Below are positions 45,685-54,245 of a stretch of DNA of 64,000 bases, piece by piece. The stretch is from CAVYXZ01 sp965223835 (GTDB taxonomy: Bacteria > Chloroflexota > Anaerolineae > Aggregatilineales > Phototrophicaceae). The stretch covers positions 434,001 through 498,000 of the forward strand of contig CBDCXQ010000001.1 of NCBI GenBank assembly GCA_965223835.1. Direction: 5' to 3'. The notes under the pieces were generated by a model. The model saw nothing but the letters and a program-made list of their open reading frames with translations. It was not told the DNA's origin and did not search any database. Numbering within the stretch: the first letter of the stretch is position 1; each line of letters starts with the position of its first letter. The position numbers were made by a program, and so were the translations under genes.

Positions 45685-47472
45685 GTGTTGCGACCTTTAC
45701 AGTGGCTATGGGTAATGATATTGCTGGCAGGCGGGTTGATCGTGCGTGCCCAGGAGCCGACGCCGCTTCCCTTGTATGCCTTGCCGGGTACCCGCGACCT
45801 GGTTTTTGCCAGTAATACGGTTGCGCTGACCACTGATGGGCGAACGCTCGTCGCTTCCAACATGCTCAATAACACCCTGTCTTTCATTGATGTCATTGTG
45901 CCGACGGCGGCACAATTTCAACAGGAAATTGAAGTGGGTCTGGATCCACGGTCGGTCGCGCTGACGCCCGACAATAATCAGGTGTTAGTGACGCTGCGGG
46001 GTGAAAATCGGCTGGCGGTGGTTGATGTGCAGGAACGGGCTTTACAAACGATGATCGAACTGGGCGGTTCACTGCCTGCTAGCGTGGTGACGGACCGTAA
46101 TGATCGGGCGTTTGTGACCCTGCAAGGCAGTGGTGAAGTGGTGGAAGTCAATTTGATTGACCAGGAAGTGACACGCCGAATGCGGGTCCCGAATCACCCG
46201 GCTGGGCTGGCGCTGTGGGGCGATTTCCTTTACGTCACACACTTTTGGGATGGGGCGTTGAGCTTGATTTATTTGCCACGAGGCGAACTGGTTGGCACGG
46301 TTGCCACTGGACCTGATACTGGCCTGTCACAATCGATTGCGATTGATGTGCAGCGCGGTCTGGCCTATTTGCCCCAGACACGCAGCAATGCTCAGAATGA
46401 AAATCTCACATTTGATACCACGGTTTTCCCGGTCGTGAATGTGATGGAATTAAGCGGATTGATTTTGCAGCCGCGGGCGCGGGTTGATCTGAGTACGTCG
46501 GACCGCCCGGTTAACATGCCGTTTGCGGTGATGGTGGATCGCTTCCGTAACTGGTTGTATGTTGCCAATGCTGGCAGCCATGATGTCTCCGTCATTGATC
46601 TGAGCACCGGGTTGCGTCGTGCCAACATTCCTGTGGGGGCCAACCCACGCGGGCTAATGCTGAATCGAGACAACACATTTCTGTTCGTGCATAACGTGCT
46701 GGATGGCACGGTGTCAATTATTGAAACCAGCCGTTTTGCCGTCGTTGATGTGTTGCCGATCAGTAACCCGGTAGTGTCCAATGATCTGATTATCGGGGCT
46801 GAGTTATTTTACAGCTCGGCAGATCCGCGCTTAAGTGAAGATCGCTGGCTCAGCTGTGCAACGTGTCATTTTGATGGGCAATCGGATGGTCGCACCTGGC
46901 AAGGTTTTGCTGATGGGCCACGCAACACGCCGCTGTTGTACAATTTGATCGAAACTGCGCCCTACAATTGGTCGGCCACCTGGGACGAGTTGTTCGATGT
47001 CGAAGTGAAGATTCGCGATTTGCAGGTTGGCACCGGGCTGATTGAAGATTTCCCGGTGGGTGAGCCGTTGTCAACGCTACACGCCAATCTGTCGTTTGAT
47101 CTGGACTTGCTGGAGATTTACCTGCGGTCGCTGACACCACCCACCAATCCCCGCCAGGATGATGCGCAAGTGATCCAACGCGGTCAAATGATTTTTGAAA
47201 CGCAAGGATGCAGTGCCTGTCACAGTGGGGCTGCCGGCACCGATTTGCAGACGCATGATGTCGGGACGGGCGATCCTGATAAGGAAAATCGCGGTCAAGC
47301 GTTTGATACGCCGTCACTGCGCTATTTATGGCTGAGCGCCCCCTATTTTCATGATGGGTCGGCACCCGATTTGCACACGGTATTTATGCTGCCAGGTGCA
47401 CATCAGCTTGTCAAAGATGTCGAAATTGCCGACATCGAGGCATTGGTGATATATTTACTGAATTGGTCTTAG
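45685..47472 (+). CDS. Exported YVTN beta-propeller protein with two cytochrome c haem motifs
   Basis: The GTG at 45685 has GGAG 8 nt upstream; a GTG at 45676 overlapping the previous stop is the other choice. A signal peptide (WLWVMILLAGGLIVRAQ) precedes a seven-bladed-type YVTN propeller with repeated VALTPDNNQVLVTLRGENRL- and WLYVANAGSHDVSVIDLSTG-like units (about 30-375). Two haem sites CATCH (394-398 when counted from 45676) and CSACH (512-516) lie in a MauG/di-haem peroxidase-like C-terminal part with TPSLRYLWLSAPYFHDG and LVKDVEIADIEALVIYLL. It probably carries electrons or performs a peroxide- or oxidase-type reaction outside the membrane. The propeller may dock on the preceding 1251-aa protein. 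Confidence 0.9.
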   Translation: MLRPLQWLWVMILLAGGLIVRAQEPTPLPLYALPGTRDLVFASNTVALTTDGRTLVASNMLNNTLSFIDVIVPTAAQFQQEIEVGLDPRSVALTPDNNQVLVTLRGENRLAVVDVQERALQTMIELGGSLPASVVTDRNDRAFVTLQGSGEVVEVNLIDQEVTRRMRVPNHPAGLALWGDFLYVTHFWDGALSLIYLPRGELVGTVATGPDTGLSQSIAIDVQRGLAYLPQTRSNAQNENLTFDTTVFPVVNVMELSGLILQPRARVDLSTSDRPVNMPFAVMVDRFRNWLYVANAGSHDVSVIDLSTGLRRANIPVGANPRGLMLNRDNTFLFVHNVLDGTVSIIETSRFAVVDVLPISNPVVSNDLIIGAELFYSSADPRLSEDRWLSCATCHFDGQSDGRTWQGFADGPRNTPLLYNLIETAPYNWSATWDELFDVEVKIRDLQVGTGLIEDFPVGEPLSTLHANLSFDLDLLEIYLRSLTPPTNPRQDDAQVIQRGQMIFETQGCSACHSGAAGTDLQTHDVGTGDPDKENRGQAFDTPSLRYLWLSAPYFHDGSAPDLHTVFMLPGAHQLVKDVEIADIEALVIYLLNWS

Positions 47473-47508
47473 TGCTAATTTTGTTTATGCAAATTATAAT
47501 TTAGCACT
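47471..47508. promoter_or_regulatory. Inverted repeat upstream of the DtxR-type gene
   Basis: AGTGCTAA at 47471-47478 and TTAGCACT at 47501-47508 are perfect 8-bp arms with an A/T-rich 22-nt spacer, starting in the stop codon of the cytochrome gene. It may be an operator for the regulator or a loose terminator. The 22-nt loop is long for a terminator. Confidence 0.4.
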
Positions 47509-47575
47509 TGAAAGTCCACTATTTATTGGGCTATTATTTATTATATTGATTAGCAAAATTCGGGCAGTCTTGGGC

Positions 47576-48259
47576 ATGAATATTAGTAGTGCTATGCAGG
47601 AATACCTCGCAGAGGCGTATCGCATCGCCTATTATCAGGAAAACGATCCTTTTATTTCAACCTCGTCATTGGCTGAAGTGTTGCATGTATCGGCCCCGGC
47701 AGTTACGCGCATGGTGCAGCGCTTGAAAGAAGCCGGGTACTTGGAACATGAGCCGTACAAGGGGATCAGGTTAACGCCCGAAGGGGAGTATGAAGCCCTG
47801 ATGAGTATTCGGCGTCATCGCCTGGTCGAGCGTTTTCTGGTGGATGTCATGGCGTTTGGCTGGCATGAAGTGCATGATGATGCCGATGATCTGGGTGCCG
47901 TTGTGAGCGATGCGATGGTCGAGCGAATGGATCGCATGTCCGGGTATCCGCGCCGCTGCCCGCATGGTGAGCCGATTCCATCAGCCGATGGTCATATGCC
48001 CAAAATACACGACCGCCCCTTGAACCACATTGAACCCGGACAGGAATTGGTTATCAGCCGGGTAAACACGCACGATGCGGAGAAATTGCGCTATTTCGAT
48101 AGTCTGGGGTTAATTCCGGGAACTCACATAGAAGTCATTTCGTTCGCCCCATTTAATGGCCCGATTCACCTCAAAATCGGCGATAAGATGCAGATGATCG
48201 GTCACGAATTGGCAACGGCGCTGCGGGTGTGTTCCCCAGCGGAATTCGAACTGGCCTAA
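47576..48259 (+). CDS. DtxR/MntR family metal-dependent transcription regulator
   Basis: ATG 47576 fits the family start (SSAMQEYLAEAYRIAY); a TTG 30 nt earlier is in frame but unsupported. The 227-aa protein has the winged HTH (ISTSSLAEVLHVSAPAVTRMVQRLKEAGYLEHEPYKGI), a dimer domain with HRLVERFLVDVMAFGWHEVHDDAD and the metal-binding MVERMDRMSGYPRRCPHGEPIP, and a C-terminal FeoA/SH3-like domain (HIEPGQELVISRV, FNGPIHLKIGDKMQMIGHELA). It would repress iron or manganese transport genes; no such gene is adjacent. The A/T-rich region in front holds an inverted repeat. Its end overlaps the convergent DUF423 gene by 4 nt. Confidence 0.93.
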   Translation: MNISSAMQEYLAEAYRIAYYQENDPFISTSSLAEVLHVSAPAVTRMVQRLKEAGYLEHEPYKGIRLTPEGEYEALMSIRRHRLVERFLVDVMAFGWHEVHDDADDLGAVVSDAMVERMDRMSGYPRRCPHGEPIPSADGHMPKIHDRPLNHIEPGQELVISRVNTHDAEKLRYFDSLGLIPGTHIEVISFAPFNGPIHLKIGDKMQMIGHELATALRVCSPAEFELA

Positions 48260-48627
48260 CCGCGCCACGCGGCGATGCCGATACAGGCCCAGCCTGCCAG
48301 AAATGATGCCCCACCTAGCGGGGCCACCGCCCCCATGAATCCCAGATCGAACAGCGCCAGCACATAGAGGCTGCCGGAAAATAGCACGACACCAACGATG
48401 AACAGCATTCCGGCCCAACGCAGCCAACGCGCCGCATATTTCGCGCTGAGTAAGGCGACAATCAACAAAGCCAATGCATGAAGCTGTAGATACTGCGTGG
48501 CCGTGTCGAAGGTGGCTTCCCGACCAGTGGCTTGCAGTGTGTCGGCCAACCCATGGGCACCGAATGCGCCGATGCTAACGCCCAAAAAACCTAGGATCGC
48601 TGCTGCGATGATGTACTGCCGCTGCAT
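48256..48627 (-). CDS. DUF423 (YgdD/TMEM256-like) membrane protein
   Basis: The 123-aa protein has four hydrophobic helices and the family marks ILGFLGVSIGAFGAHGL, FDTATQYLQLHALALL, FSGSLYVLAL and APLGGASFLAGW. Function in bacteria is not established. AAGGA lies 6 nt before the ATG. It overlaps the end of the DtxR-type gene from the opposite strand. Confidence 0.92.
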   Translation of the reverse strand: MQRQYIIAAAILGFLGVSIGAFGAHGLADTLQATGREATFDTATQYLQLHALALLIVALLSAKYAARWLRWAGMLFIVGVVLFSGSLYVLALFDLGFMGAVAPLGGASFLAGWACIGIAAWRG

Positions 48628-48642
48628 GAGAGTCCTTCACTG

Positions 48643-49179
48643 TCAGTTGAAAAATGATGATTGTACCAGGCGCATCCCCGCCAGAATCTGCTCAATGCGT
48701 TGCTCGGTAACTGCGCCGATGTATGCGCCGAGTTGTGATTTGTCGAGGGTTGAGACTTTCGAAACTTCCACGACACTGTGCCGGGGTAAATTGGCCTCGC
48801 CGACATCGAGTAATACATTGCCGGGTATATTCACCCGCTTGATATTTGAGGTCAAAGCGCAAGCGACGACCGTCGTAAGGCGGCTGTGGTTCAAGACATT
48901 CGCCTGAATGACGAGGTGCGGATGGGGGATGTCAGTTTTCAGCCCATCCATCTCGGATGACTTTATCCAAAATATATCACCCTGATTGATGACTGATGGT
49001 GACGATGAACGAAGTTGTTCGGGCGAAGCTGACGTCCGAAGCGGGTAAAAATCAATGAAATCCGCAATAGCAATTTCGATGAGGTGACTGCTGGAAATGT
49101 TAAGGTGTTGTGCCAGGCTTTCAGCTTGATCGAAAAGGGGTTTATGAATTGAGATTGACGTTTTTCGGGTTGTGACCAT
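48643..49179 (-). CDS. Single-chain ribbon-helix-helix and MazF/PemK fusion
   Basis: The 178-aa protein joins an antitoxin-like RHH domain (about 3-45: RKTSISIHKPLFDQAESLAQHLNI and SSHLIEIAIADFIDF) to a MazF/PemK endoribonuclease domain (about 65-170). The toxin part has QGDIFWIK, HPHLVIQANVLN, VVACALTSNIKR, PGNVLL and SVVEVSKVSTLDKSQLGAYIGAVTEQRIEQI. In normal mazEF or kid/kis pairs these are two polypeptides. No separate antitoxin gene exists beside it. The linker (about 46-64) is Ser/Pro-rich and could be a protease site. Either the fusion silences the toxin in cis or the toxin lost activity; the conserved Arg after the first strand is not seen (INQGD). Confidence 0.82.
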   Translation of the reverse strand: MVTTRKTSISIHKPLFDQAESLAQHLNISSSHLIEIAIADFIDFYPLRTSASPEQLRSSSPSVINQGDIFWIKSSEMDGLKTDIPHPHLVIQANVLNHSRLTTVVACALTSNIKRVNIPGNVLLDVGEANLPRHSVVEVSKVSTLDKSQLGAYIGAVTEQRIEQILAGMRLVQSSFFN

Positions 49180-49270
49180 GCAACGACTTTACCTTTCTCA
49201 CCTGGATAAGATAATCATCGTCTGTCGCTGCGTCAACGTCTATTGTACTGACAATGCGATTTTATTCGGG

Positions 49271-49654
49271 TTAGACAGGTGTCAGATCAATGGTTTCGTC
49301 TTGCTCTTGCAGAAACTCCAATGCATCATCCAGCGTGTCAAACAAGCGGTGACGCTGGTCTATCATTTGCATGGCGAAGGACGCCGCAAAGCGGGTTGTG
49401 CCCTCAGTGCTGATGATGATGCGCCAGCCTTCGTTGTCAGCGCGTTCGATCGCGAGGTCTTGTTTTAGTTCGGCGATGCCGGGATGCAATTCAATCGCCG
49501 TGGTATCAATGATGGTATGAACCAGCGGTATTCCGGCCTGCACCAGTGCTATATGTTCCGAGCTAGACTGATTTATTTCCTCGACCGTCACTTTGTCATA
49601 AAATTGCTGCAATATGACGCGGTTCGGCACCAACCATGATTGTTCAACCGGCAT
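49271..49654 (-). CDS. STAS/SpoIIAA-like small protein
   Basis: The 127-aa protein has alternating strand/helix text with WLVPNRVILQQFYDKVTVEEINQ, GIPLVHTIIDTTAIELHP, GWRIIIS-type strand, TTRFAASFAMQMIDQRHRLFDTLDDALEFLQEQD. Such patterns occur in STAS/SEC14-like proteins from Chloroflexota with a lone domain. It carries no catalytic motif. The role is unknown and it is not adjacent to an anti-sigma or transport gene. The family assignment rests on general pattern and is moderate. Confidence 0.6.
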   Translation of the reverse strand: MPVEQSWLVPNRVILQQFYDKVTVEEINQSSSEHIALVQAGIPLVHTIIDTTAIELHPGIAELKQDLAIERADNEGWRIIISTEGTTRFAASFAMQMIDQRHRLFDTLDDALEFLQEQDETIDLTPV

Positions 49655-49883
49655 AACAAACTCCTTGAAGATTGATCTAACTTCATTATCTCCGAAAACA
49701 CTTGAGGAAAAATTGAGAAAAGATTAGTAGGCGCTGTGTAATTCATTCAGCGTTCTTCGCTTGATAGTTGATAGATTGCGCTAACACCCGGTCGAAATTC
49801 CCGGCGCGACCAGACAGTTCGCAGGGTATACTGTGATGTTATAAGACCAAGAGAGATTTTCACTTGAGAAAGCAGATGAATTT

Positions 49884-51845
49884 ATGCTAGCAGGTGTAGA
49901 CATTGGCGGCACATTCACCGATCTGGTCTTGAGCGTGGATGGACAGCTTAAGATTCACAAGCTGCTCAGCACGCCCCAAAATCCGGCGGAAGCGATGCTG
50001 GCCGGGCTGGGGGCAGTTGGCGCGGTCGCCGGGGCACGCATCTCACACGGGTCAACTGTAGCGACCAATGCGATTCTGGAACGCAAGGGTGCCCGCACCG
50101 CCCTCATTACCACCCAGGGCTTTCGGGATGTGCTGTTTATCGGACGGCAAAATCGTCCGGTACTCTATGCCCTGCAACCGCAGTTGCCGCCGCCACTGAT
50201 TCCGCGTGAATGGTGTTTCGAAGTACCGGAGCGGCTCGATTATACCGGCGCAGAAATCATGCCGCTGGACCTCCCCGCGCTCGACGCCGTGCTGGATCAG
50301 GTTGCAGCCCAGCCGATCGAGTCGGTGGCGGTGTGTTTTCTGTACAGTTTTGTTAACCCGGCGCATGAATGGGCGGTGCGCGATCGCATTCTAGAGCGGG
50401 GTATGTTGCAGGCCTGGCAGGTGTCGCTGTCGTGTGAAGTGCTGCCGGAATTCCGTGAATATGAACGGGCCAGCACGGTTGCCCTGGACGCCTATGTGCG
50501 CCCGGTTATGAGTCGCTATCTCAGCCAGCTTGAAGGGGCATTACCGAAAAAATCGCGGTTACTGGTGATGAAATCGGACGGCGGGGTTATCAGTGCCAGT
50601 GCCGCGCGCGAGCAGGCCATCCAAACCGCGCTGAGTGGACCTGCAGCCGGGGTGATCGGTGCCTATCATAGCGCCCAGTTAGCCGGATACGATCACATCA
50701 TCACATTGGATATGGGGGGCACGTCGACCGATGTGGCGCTGTGCCCCGGTGCACCAGCCCGCCGGGCTGAGGCCGAAATTGACGGCTTGCCGCTGCGCAT
50801 TCGGGTCATTGATATTGAGACGATTGGCGCGGGTGGGGGGTCAATTGCCCGCTTAGATGCCGGGGGCGCCCTACGCGTCGGGCCGGAAAGCGTCGGCGCA
50901 GATCCGGGGCCGATTGTCTATGGCAATGGCGGCACCGAGATCACCGTTAGCGATGCCAATGCGCTGCTGGGGCGGCTGGATCCCGATCACTTTTTGGGGG
51001 GTAGACTTACGCTTGATCTGCCCGGCGCGAACCAGGCCATGCGGCGGCTGGCCCAGCAGATGAGCCTGACGATTGAAGCGGCGGCACAGGGCGTCATTGA
51101 CGTAGCCAATGTGAACATCGACCGGGCAGTGCGTCGGGTTTCGATTGCGCGTGGTTATGATCCGCGCGATTTCACATTAATGGCTTTTGGCGGTGCCGGA
51201 CCACTGCAAGCCTGTGCGGTGGCGGAACGGCTCGAAATGCCGCGGGTGTTGATCCCACGCTATCCCGGTGTGTTGTGTGCGTTTGGCCTGCTGGTGGCCG
51301 ATGTGCTGCGTGATTATTCGATGACGGTCTTACAACCCGTGACCACCAGCACGTTGTCGCAGTTACAGGCCCAATTGCACCAGATGATGCAGCAGGCCCA
51401 TGCTGATCTGCTGGCTGAAGGGATTGCACCTGACGCGATGCATTTTACCGGTATGTTGGATATGCGCTATGCCGGACAATCGTTTGAATTGACCGTGCCC
51501 CTCAGCGACGATATTGTGGGTGCGTTCCAGGCCGCGCATGAACGGCGGTATGGTCATGTGTTAGCAGACCGCACGGTGGAGGTGGTGAATCTGCGCATGC
51601 AGGCTGTCGGCACCGTCGATAAGCCAGCCCTGGACCCGCAGCCGCTGCAGGACGCCGCCGCGCCCATCTTAGACGAAAAAAATGGACTGGTGATGTATGA
51701 TCGGGAGCAATTGTTGCCGGGGATGCAGTTTTCCGGTCCAGCATTGGTTTTCCAACTGGACAGCACGACTTATGTTGCGCCGGGCTGGTTTGCACAGGTT
51801 GATGCCTTTCACAATCTGATTTTGGAGCATGAACTGGGCGTATAA
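49884..51845 (+). CDS. hyuA: Hydantoinase/oxoprolinase family protein, subunit A
   Basis: The 653-aa protein starts MLAGVDIGGTFTDLVL, the phosphate-binding loop of HyuA/AcxA/5-oxoprolinase A. It continues with HGSTVATNAILERKGARTALITTQGFRDVLFIGRQNRP. Later parts are LSGPAAGVIGA, ITLDMGGTSTDVAL, GAGGGSIARLDAGGALRVGPESVGADPGP and LMAFGGAGPLQACAVAERL, the ASKHA-type ATP sites. The two-subunit enzymes use ATP to open hydantoins or 5-oxoproline, or to carboxylate acetone/acetophenone. The matching B subunit is 5.7 kb away at 57505 and is not adjacent as is usual. Specificity cannot be read. It probably starts an operon with the MaoC and TolB-like genes. Confidence 0.92.
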   Translation: MLAGVDIGGTFTDLVLSVDGQLKIHKLLSTPQNPAEAMLAGLGAVGAVAGARISHGSTVATNAILERKGARTALITTQGFRDVLFIGRQNRPVLYALQPQLPPPLIPREWCFEVPERLDYTGAEIMPLDLPALDAVLDQVAAQPIESVAVCFLYSFVNPAHEWAVRDRILERGMLQAWQVSLSCEVLPEFREYERASTVALDAYVRPVMSRYLSQLEGALPKKSRLLVMKSDGGVISASAAREQAIQTALSGPAAGVIGAYHSAQLAGYDHIITLDMGGTSTDVALCPGAPARRAEAEIDGLPLRIRVIDIETIGAGGGSIARLDAGGALRVGPESVGADPGPIVYGNGGTEITVSDANALLGRLDPDHFLGGRLTLDLPGANQAMRRLAQQMSLTIEAAAQGVIDVANVNIDRAVRRVSIARGYDPRDFTLMAFGGAGPLQACAVAERLEMPRVLIPRYPGVLCAFGLLVADVLRDYSMTVLQPVTTSTLSQLQAQLHQMMQQAHADLLAEGIAPDAMHFTGMLDMRYAGQSFELTVPLSDDIVGAFQAAHERRYGHVLADRTVEVVNLRMQAVGTVDKPALDPQPLQDAAAPILDEKNGLVMYDREQLLPGMQFSGPALVFQLDSTTYVAPGWFAQVDAFHNLILEHELGV

Positions 51846-51869
51846 TGAGTGCAAAAAACGGGGGTTCAT

Positions 51870-52280
51870 ATGATTTTACAAGTAGGGCAAAAAGCGAGTC
51901 GCAGCATTACCTTAACCGAGGAACATGTTGAATTATATGCCGACATCACCGGGGATCGCAATCCGTTACATTTTGATGCGGAGTGGACGGCACAGACCCA
52001 GTTTGGCAAGTTGATTGTACAGGGCGGCTTGACCACCGGCTTGTTACATGCGCTGGTGGCGATGGATTTACCTGGACCTGGTACCGTCTTTCTCAATCAG
52101 AATTGGGATTTTACGGCCCCCGTGTTTATTGGTGATACGATCACCGCCCAGGCCGAGGTTTTGAAATTGCATGCCACCAAGCCCGTGACGACTCTCAGGA
52201 TTACCATTACCCGGCAGGACGGCGAAACCGTGCTGTCTGGCGAGGCTGTCTGCTATACAATGCGGCCTGAGAACGTCTGA
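51870..52280 (+). CDS. MaoC family hydratase/dehydratase
   Basis: ATG 51870 is preferred (136 aa); an in-frame GTG lies 21 nt upstream. The hot-dog fold has the hydratase 2 motif YADITGDRNPLHFDAEW with catalytic Asp and His, followed by IVQGGLTTGLLHALVAM and LNQNWDFTAPVFIGDTI. It adds or removes water at trans-2-enoyl-CoA or a similar thioester. The stop codon overlaps the start of the TolB-like gene by one base (TGATG), so they are coupled. It follows HyuA by 24 nt. Confidence 0.9.
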   Translation: MILQVGQKASRSITLTEEHVELYADITGDRNPLHFDAEWTAQTQFGKLIVQGGLTTGLLHALVAMDLPGPGTVFLNQNWDFTAPVFIGDTITAQAEVLKLHATKPVTTLRITITRQDGETVLSGEAVCYTMRPENV

Positions 52281-53317
52281 TGACTCGGCCTATTTTGCGG
52301 TGGGGAACGCTGATGCTGGTGCTGGGCTTTGGGCTGGCGCTGCTGATGAATCTGGTCGGGCGGGCACGAGCCAGCGAATTCGTCGCGTTTTTATCGGACC
52401 GGCGCGGCAATTATGATGCCTATGTGCTGGATTTACCGGCAGGGGTGCTGGTGAATATGAGCCAGGACGGGGGACATACTTTTACCATCGCCTGGTCGCC
52501 GGATGGTCGTCAGCTGGCCTATGTCACACGCTTGAATGGCGATACTGATATTTATGTTGTCCGGCTTGATGATGGACTGGCGCGAAATGTTACCCAACAT
52601 CCTGCCAGGGACACGCAGCCTACCTGGTCACCTGATGGGCGACAACTGGCTTTTACGACGATTCGAGATGGGAATCAGGAAATCTATGTGTTGGACCTCG
52701 TTACGGGCGATTTGACGAATATCAGCCAGAATATTGCGCAGGAAGATGAACCAGCCTGGTCGCCCGATGGTGATCGGTTGGCCTATGTCTCACTACGGGG
52801 GATGTCATCCCAAATTTATGTGGCTGACTTGCCAACCGGGACCCGGCAATTGATTAGCGATCATGTCGGTTTTGATTCGAATCCAGTGTGGTCACCGGAT
52901 GGCAATCAACTGGCGTATGTTACCCGGCAGAACCGACATTTTGAGGTCATGATTCACGACATTACCAGCGGCAAGCGCACCAATGTTAGCAATCACCCGG
53001 CGAACGAAAATCGTCCGGCGTGGTCGCCCGATGGCGCGCGTCTTGCCTTCTGGTCGGACCGGGATGGCAACCTGGAAATTTATGTCAAAGATCTGTTGAC
53101 CGGGGCCTTAACGAATATCAGCCAGCATGAGGGGATGGATAGTAGTCCAGCGTGGTCGCCCGACGGACAACGACTGGCCTTTGTGAAAGTGCATCAGACG
53201 CAGATTGTTAATCAGGAAGTAATGGTTGTGGACCTCATTACCGGCCAGCAAGCGAACTTAAGCCACCATCGTCTCGCCCATGATCTGGGGCCGGTGTGGG
53301 CACCGCATCAAGGATAA
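52280..53317 (+). CDS. TolB-like PD40 beta-propeller protein, membrane-anchored
   Basis: The 345-aa protein has an N-terminal signal/anchor (LMLVLGFGLALLMNLVG) and six clear PD40 repeats marked by AWSPDGRQLAYVT, TWSPDGRQLAFTT, AWSPDGDRLAYVS, VWSPDGNQLAYVT, AWSPDGARLAFWS and AWSPDGQRLAFVK. IYV-x-DL strands stand between them. It has no enzymatic motif and resembles the propeller of TolB, without the TolB N-terminal domain. It should bind a protein or peptide outside the membrane. The start is coupled to the MaoC stop. Confidence 0.9.
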   Translation: MTRPILRWGTLMLVLGFGLALLMNLVGRARASEFVAFLSDRRGNYDAYVLDLPAGVLVNMSQDGGHTFTIAWSPDGRQLAYVTRLNGDTDIYVVRLDDGLARNVTQHPARDTQPTWSPDGRQLAFTTIRDGNQEIYVLDLVTGDLTNISQNIAQEDEPAWSPDGDRLAYVSLRGMSSQIYVADLPTGTRQLISDHVGFDSNPVWSPDGNQLAYVTRQNRHFEVMIHDITSGKRTNVSNHPANENRPAWSPDGARLAFWSDRDGNLEIYVKDLLTGALTNISQHEGMDSSPAWSPDGQRLAFVKVHQTQIVNQEVMVVDLITGQQANLSHHRLAHDLGPVWAPHQG

Positions 53318-53322
53318 CACCA

Positions 53323-54183
53323 TTGACGAAGCTTGCCGTTCTCGCCGACATCCATGGCAATCTACCAGCGCTCGAAGCTGTTTTAGCTGACATCGCAACG
53401 CAAGGCGGCGTTGATCAGGTCATCATCGCCGGGGATGTGGTGAATTGGGGGCCATTCTCGGCGGCAGTGATGGCGCGTGTCACCCGCGATAATTGGGCGA
53501 TTATTCGAGGCAACAACGAATACTACTTACTCGAATACAACACGCCCCGTCAACCGGCACACTGGCACGATTACAACTTGCTGCCCTGGTTATATCACCA
53601 GCTTAGCGGGCACTGGCAGCGGGTGATCGCCTCGTGGCCGGATGAGATTACGTTACGCTTTCCCGATGCGCCGCCCATTCGCATGTTTCATGGACAACCC
53701 GATAACCCCTGGCGCAGTATTCACCCCCTTATGTCTGATGAAGAAATTAGCACCATTTTGCGTGATTTGGATGGACCTACCATTGTCGCTGCTCATTCGC
53801 ATCTGGCGCTGGACCGACAGGTTGGTCCCTATCACCTCATCAATCCGGGGTCGGTTGGGGTGCCGCTGGATGGTACGCACCTGGCAAGTTATGCGCTGCT
53901 AGAAGGCACTCCCGCTGGCTGGACGGCGACGTTCCGGCGCATTGCGTTTGATCTGGACGCCGTGCTACGCGAATTTGAGCGCACGAATTTTGTCGCGCAG
54001 TATGGCATCCCGGCCCGGCTGGTCGTCAAGGAGTTTGAGACGGCGCGGCTGGAATTGCACCCGTTCCAGGCCTGGCGACGCGCAGAATGCCCCGATGAAC
54101 CGGTTTCTGCCGCTTTGCTCGAATGCTTTGAACACGTCGATAAATGGCCGTATATCCCCCCTGAATATCACATCAATTTGTGA
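53323..54183 (+). CDS. Calcineurin-like metallophosphoesterase (YfcE/MJ0936-like)
   Basis: TTG 53323 has AAGGA 8 nt upstream (286 aa); a GTG at 53296 within the preceding gene is the other choice. The dimetal motifs are in order: VLADIHGNLPALEAVL, IIAGDVVNWGP, IIRGNNEYY, MFHGQPDN, VAAHSHLALDRQ and NPGSVGVPLDG. The NNE replaces the usual NHD/NCD, a common variation. It hydrolyses phosphodiester or phosphomonoester bonds; the substrate is unknown. The C-terminal ~70 residues extend beyond the shortest family members. Confidence 0.9.
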   Translation: MTKLAVLADIHGNLPALEAVLADIATQGGVDQVIIAGDVVNWGPFSAAVMARVTRDNWAIIRGNNEYYLLEYNTPRQPAHWHDYNLLPWLYHQLSGHWQRVIASWPDEITLRFPDAPPIRMFHGQPDNPWRSIHPLMSDEEISTILRDLDGPTIVAAHSHLALDRQVGPYHLINPGSVGVPLDGTHLASYALLEGTPAGWTATFRRIAFDLDAVLREFERTNFVAQYGIPARLVVKEFETARLELHPFQAWRRAECPDEPVSAALLECFEHVDKWPYIPPEYHINL

Positions 54184-54245
54184 CACTGGAAACCGGTTCG
54201 CGTTAAAATTCCGGCGACTTGATGGAGCATCGGGGAGGCATTTTC

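Noticed and set aside
47471..47508. CIRCE heat-shock operator
   Set aside because: The arms resemble CIRCE halves (TTAGCACTC/GAGTGCTAA) but stand in the opposite order with a 22-nt spacer instead of TTAGCACTC-N9-GAGTGCTAA, and no heat-shock gene follows.
52280..53317. True TolB of the Tol-Pal system
   Set aside because: No TolB N-terminal domain and no tolA, tolQ, tolR or pal gene nearby; only the PD40 propeller is shared.
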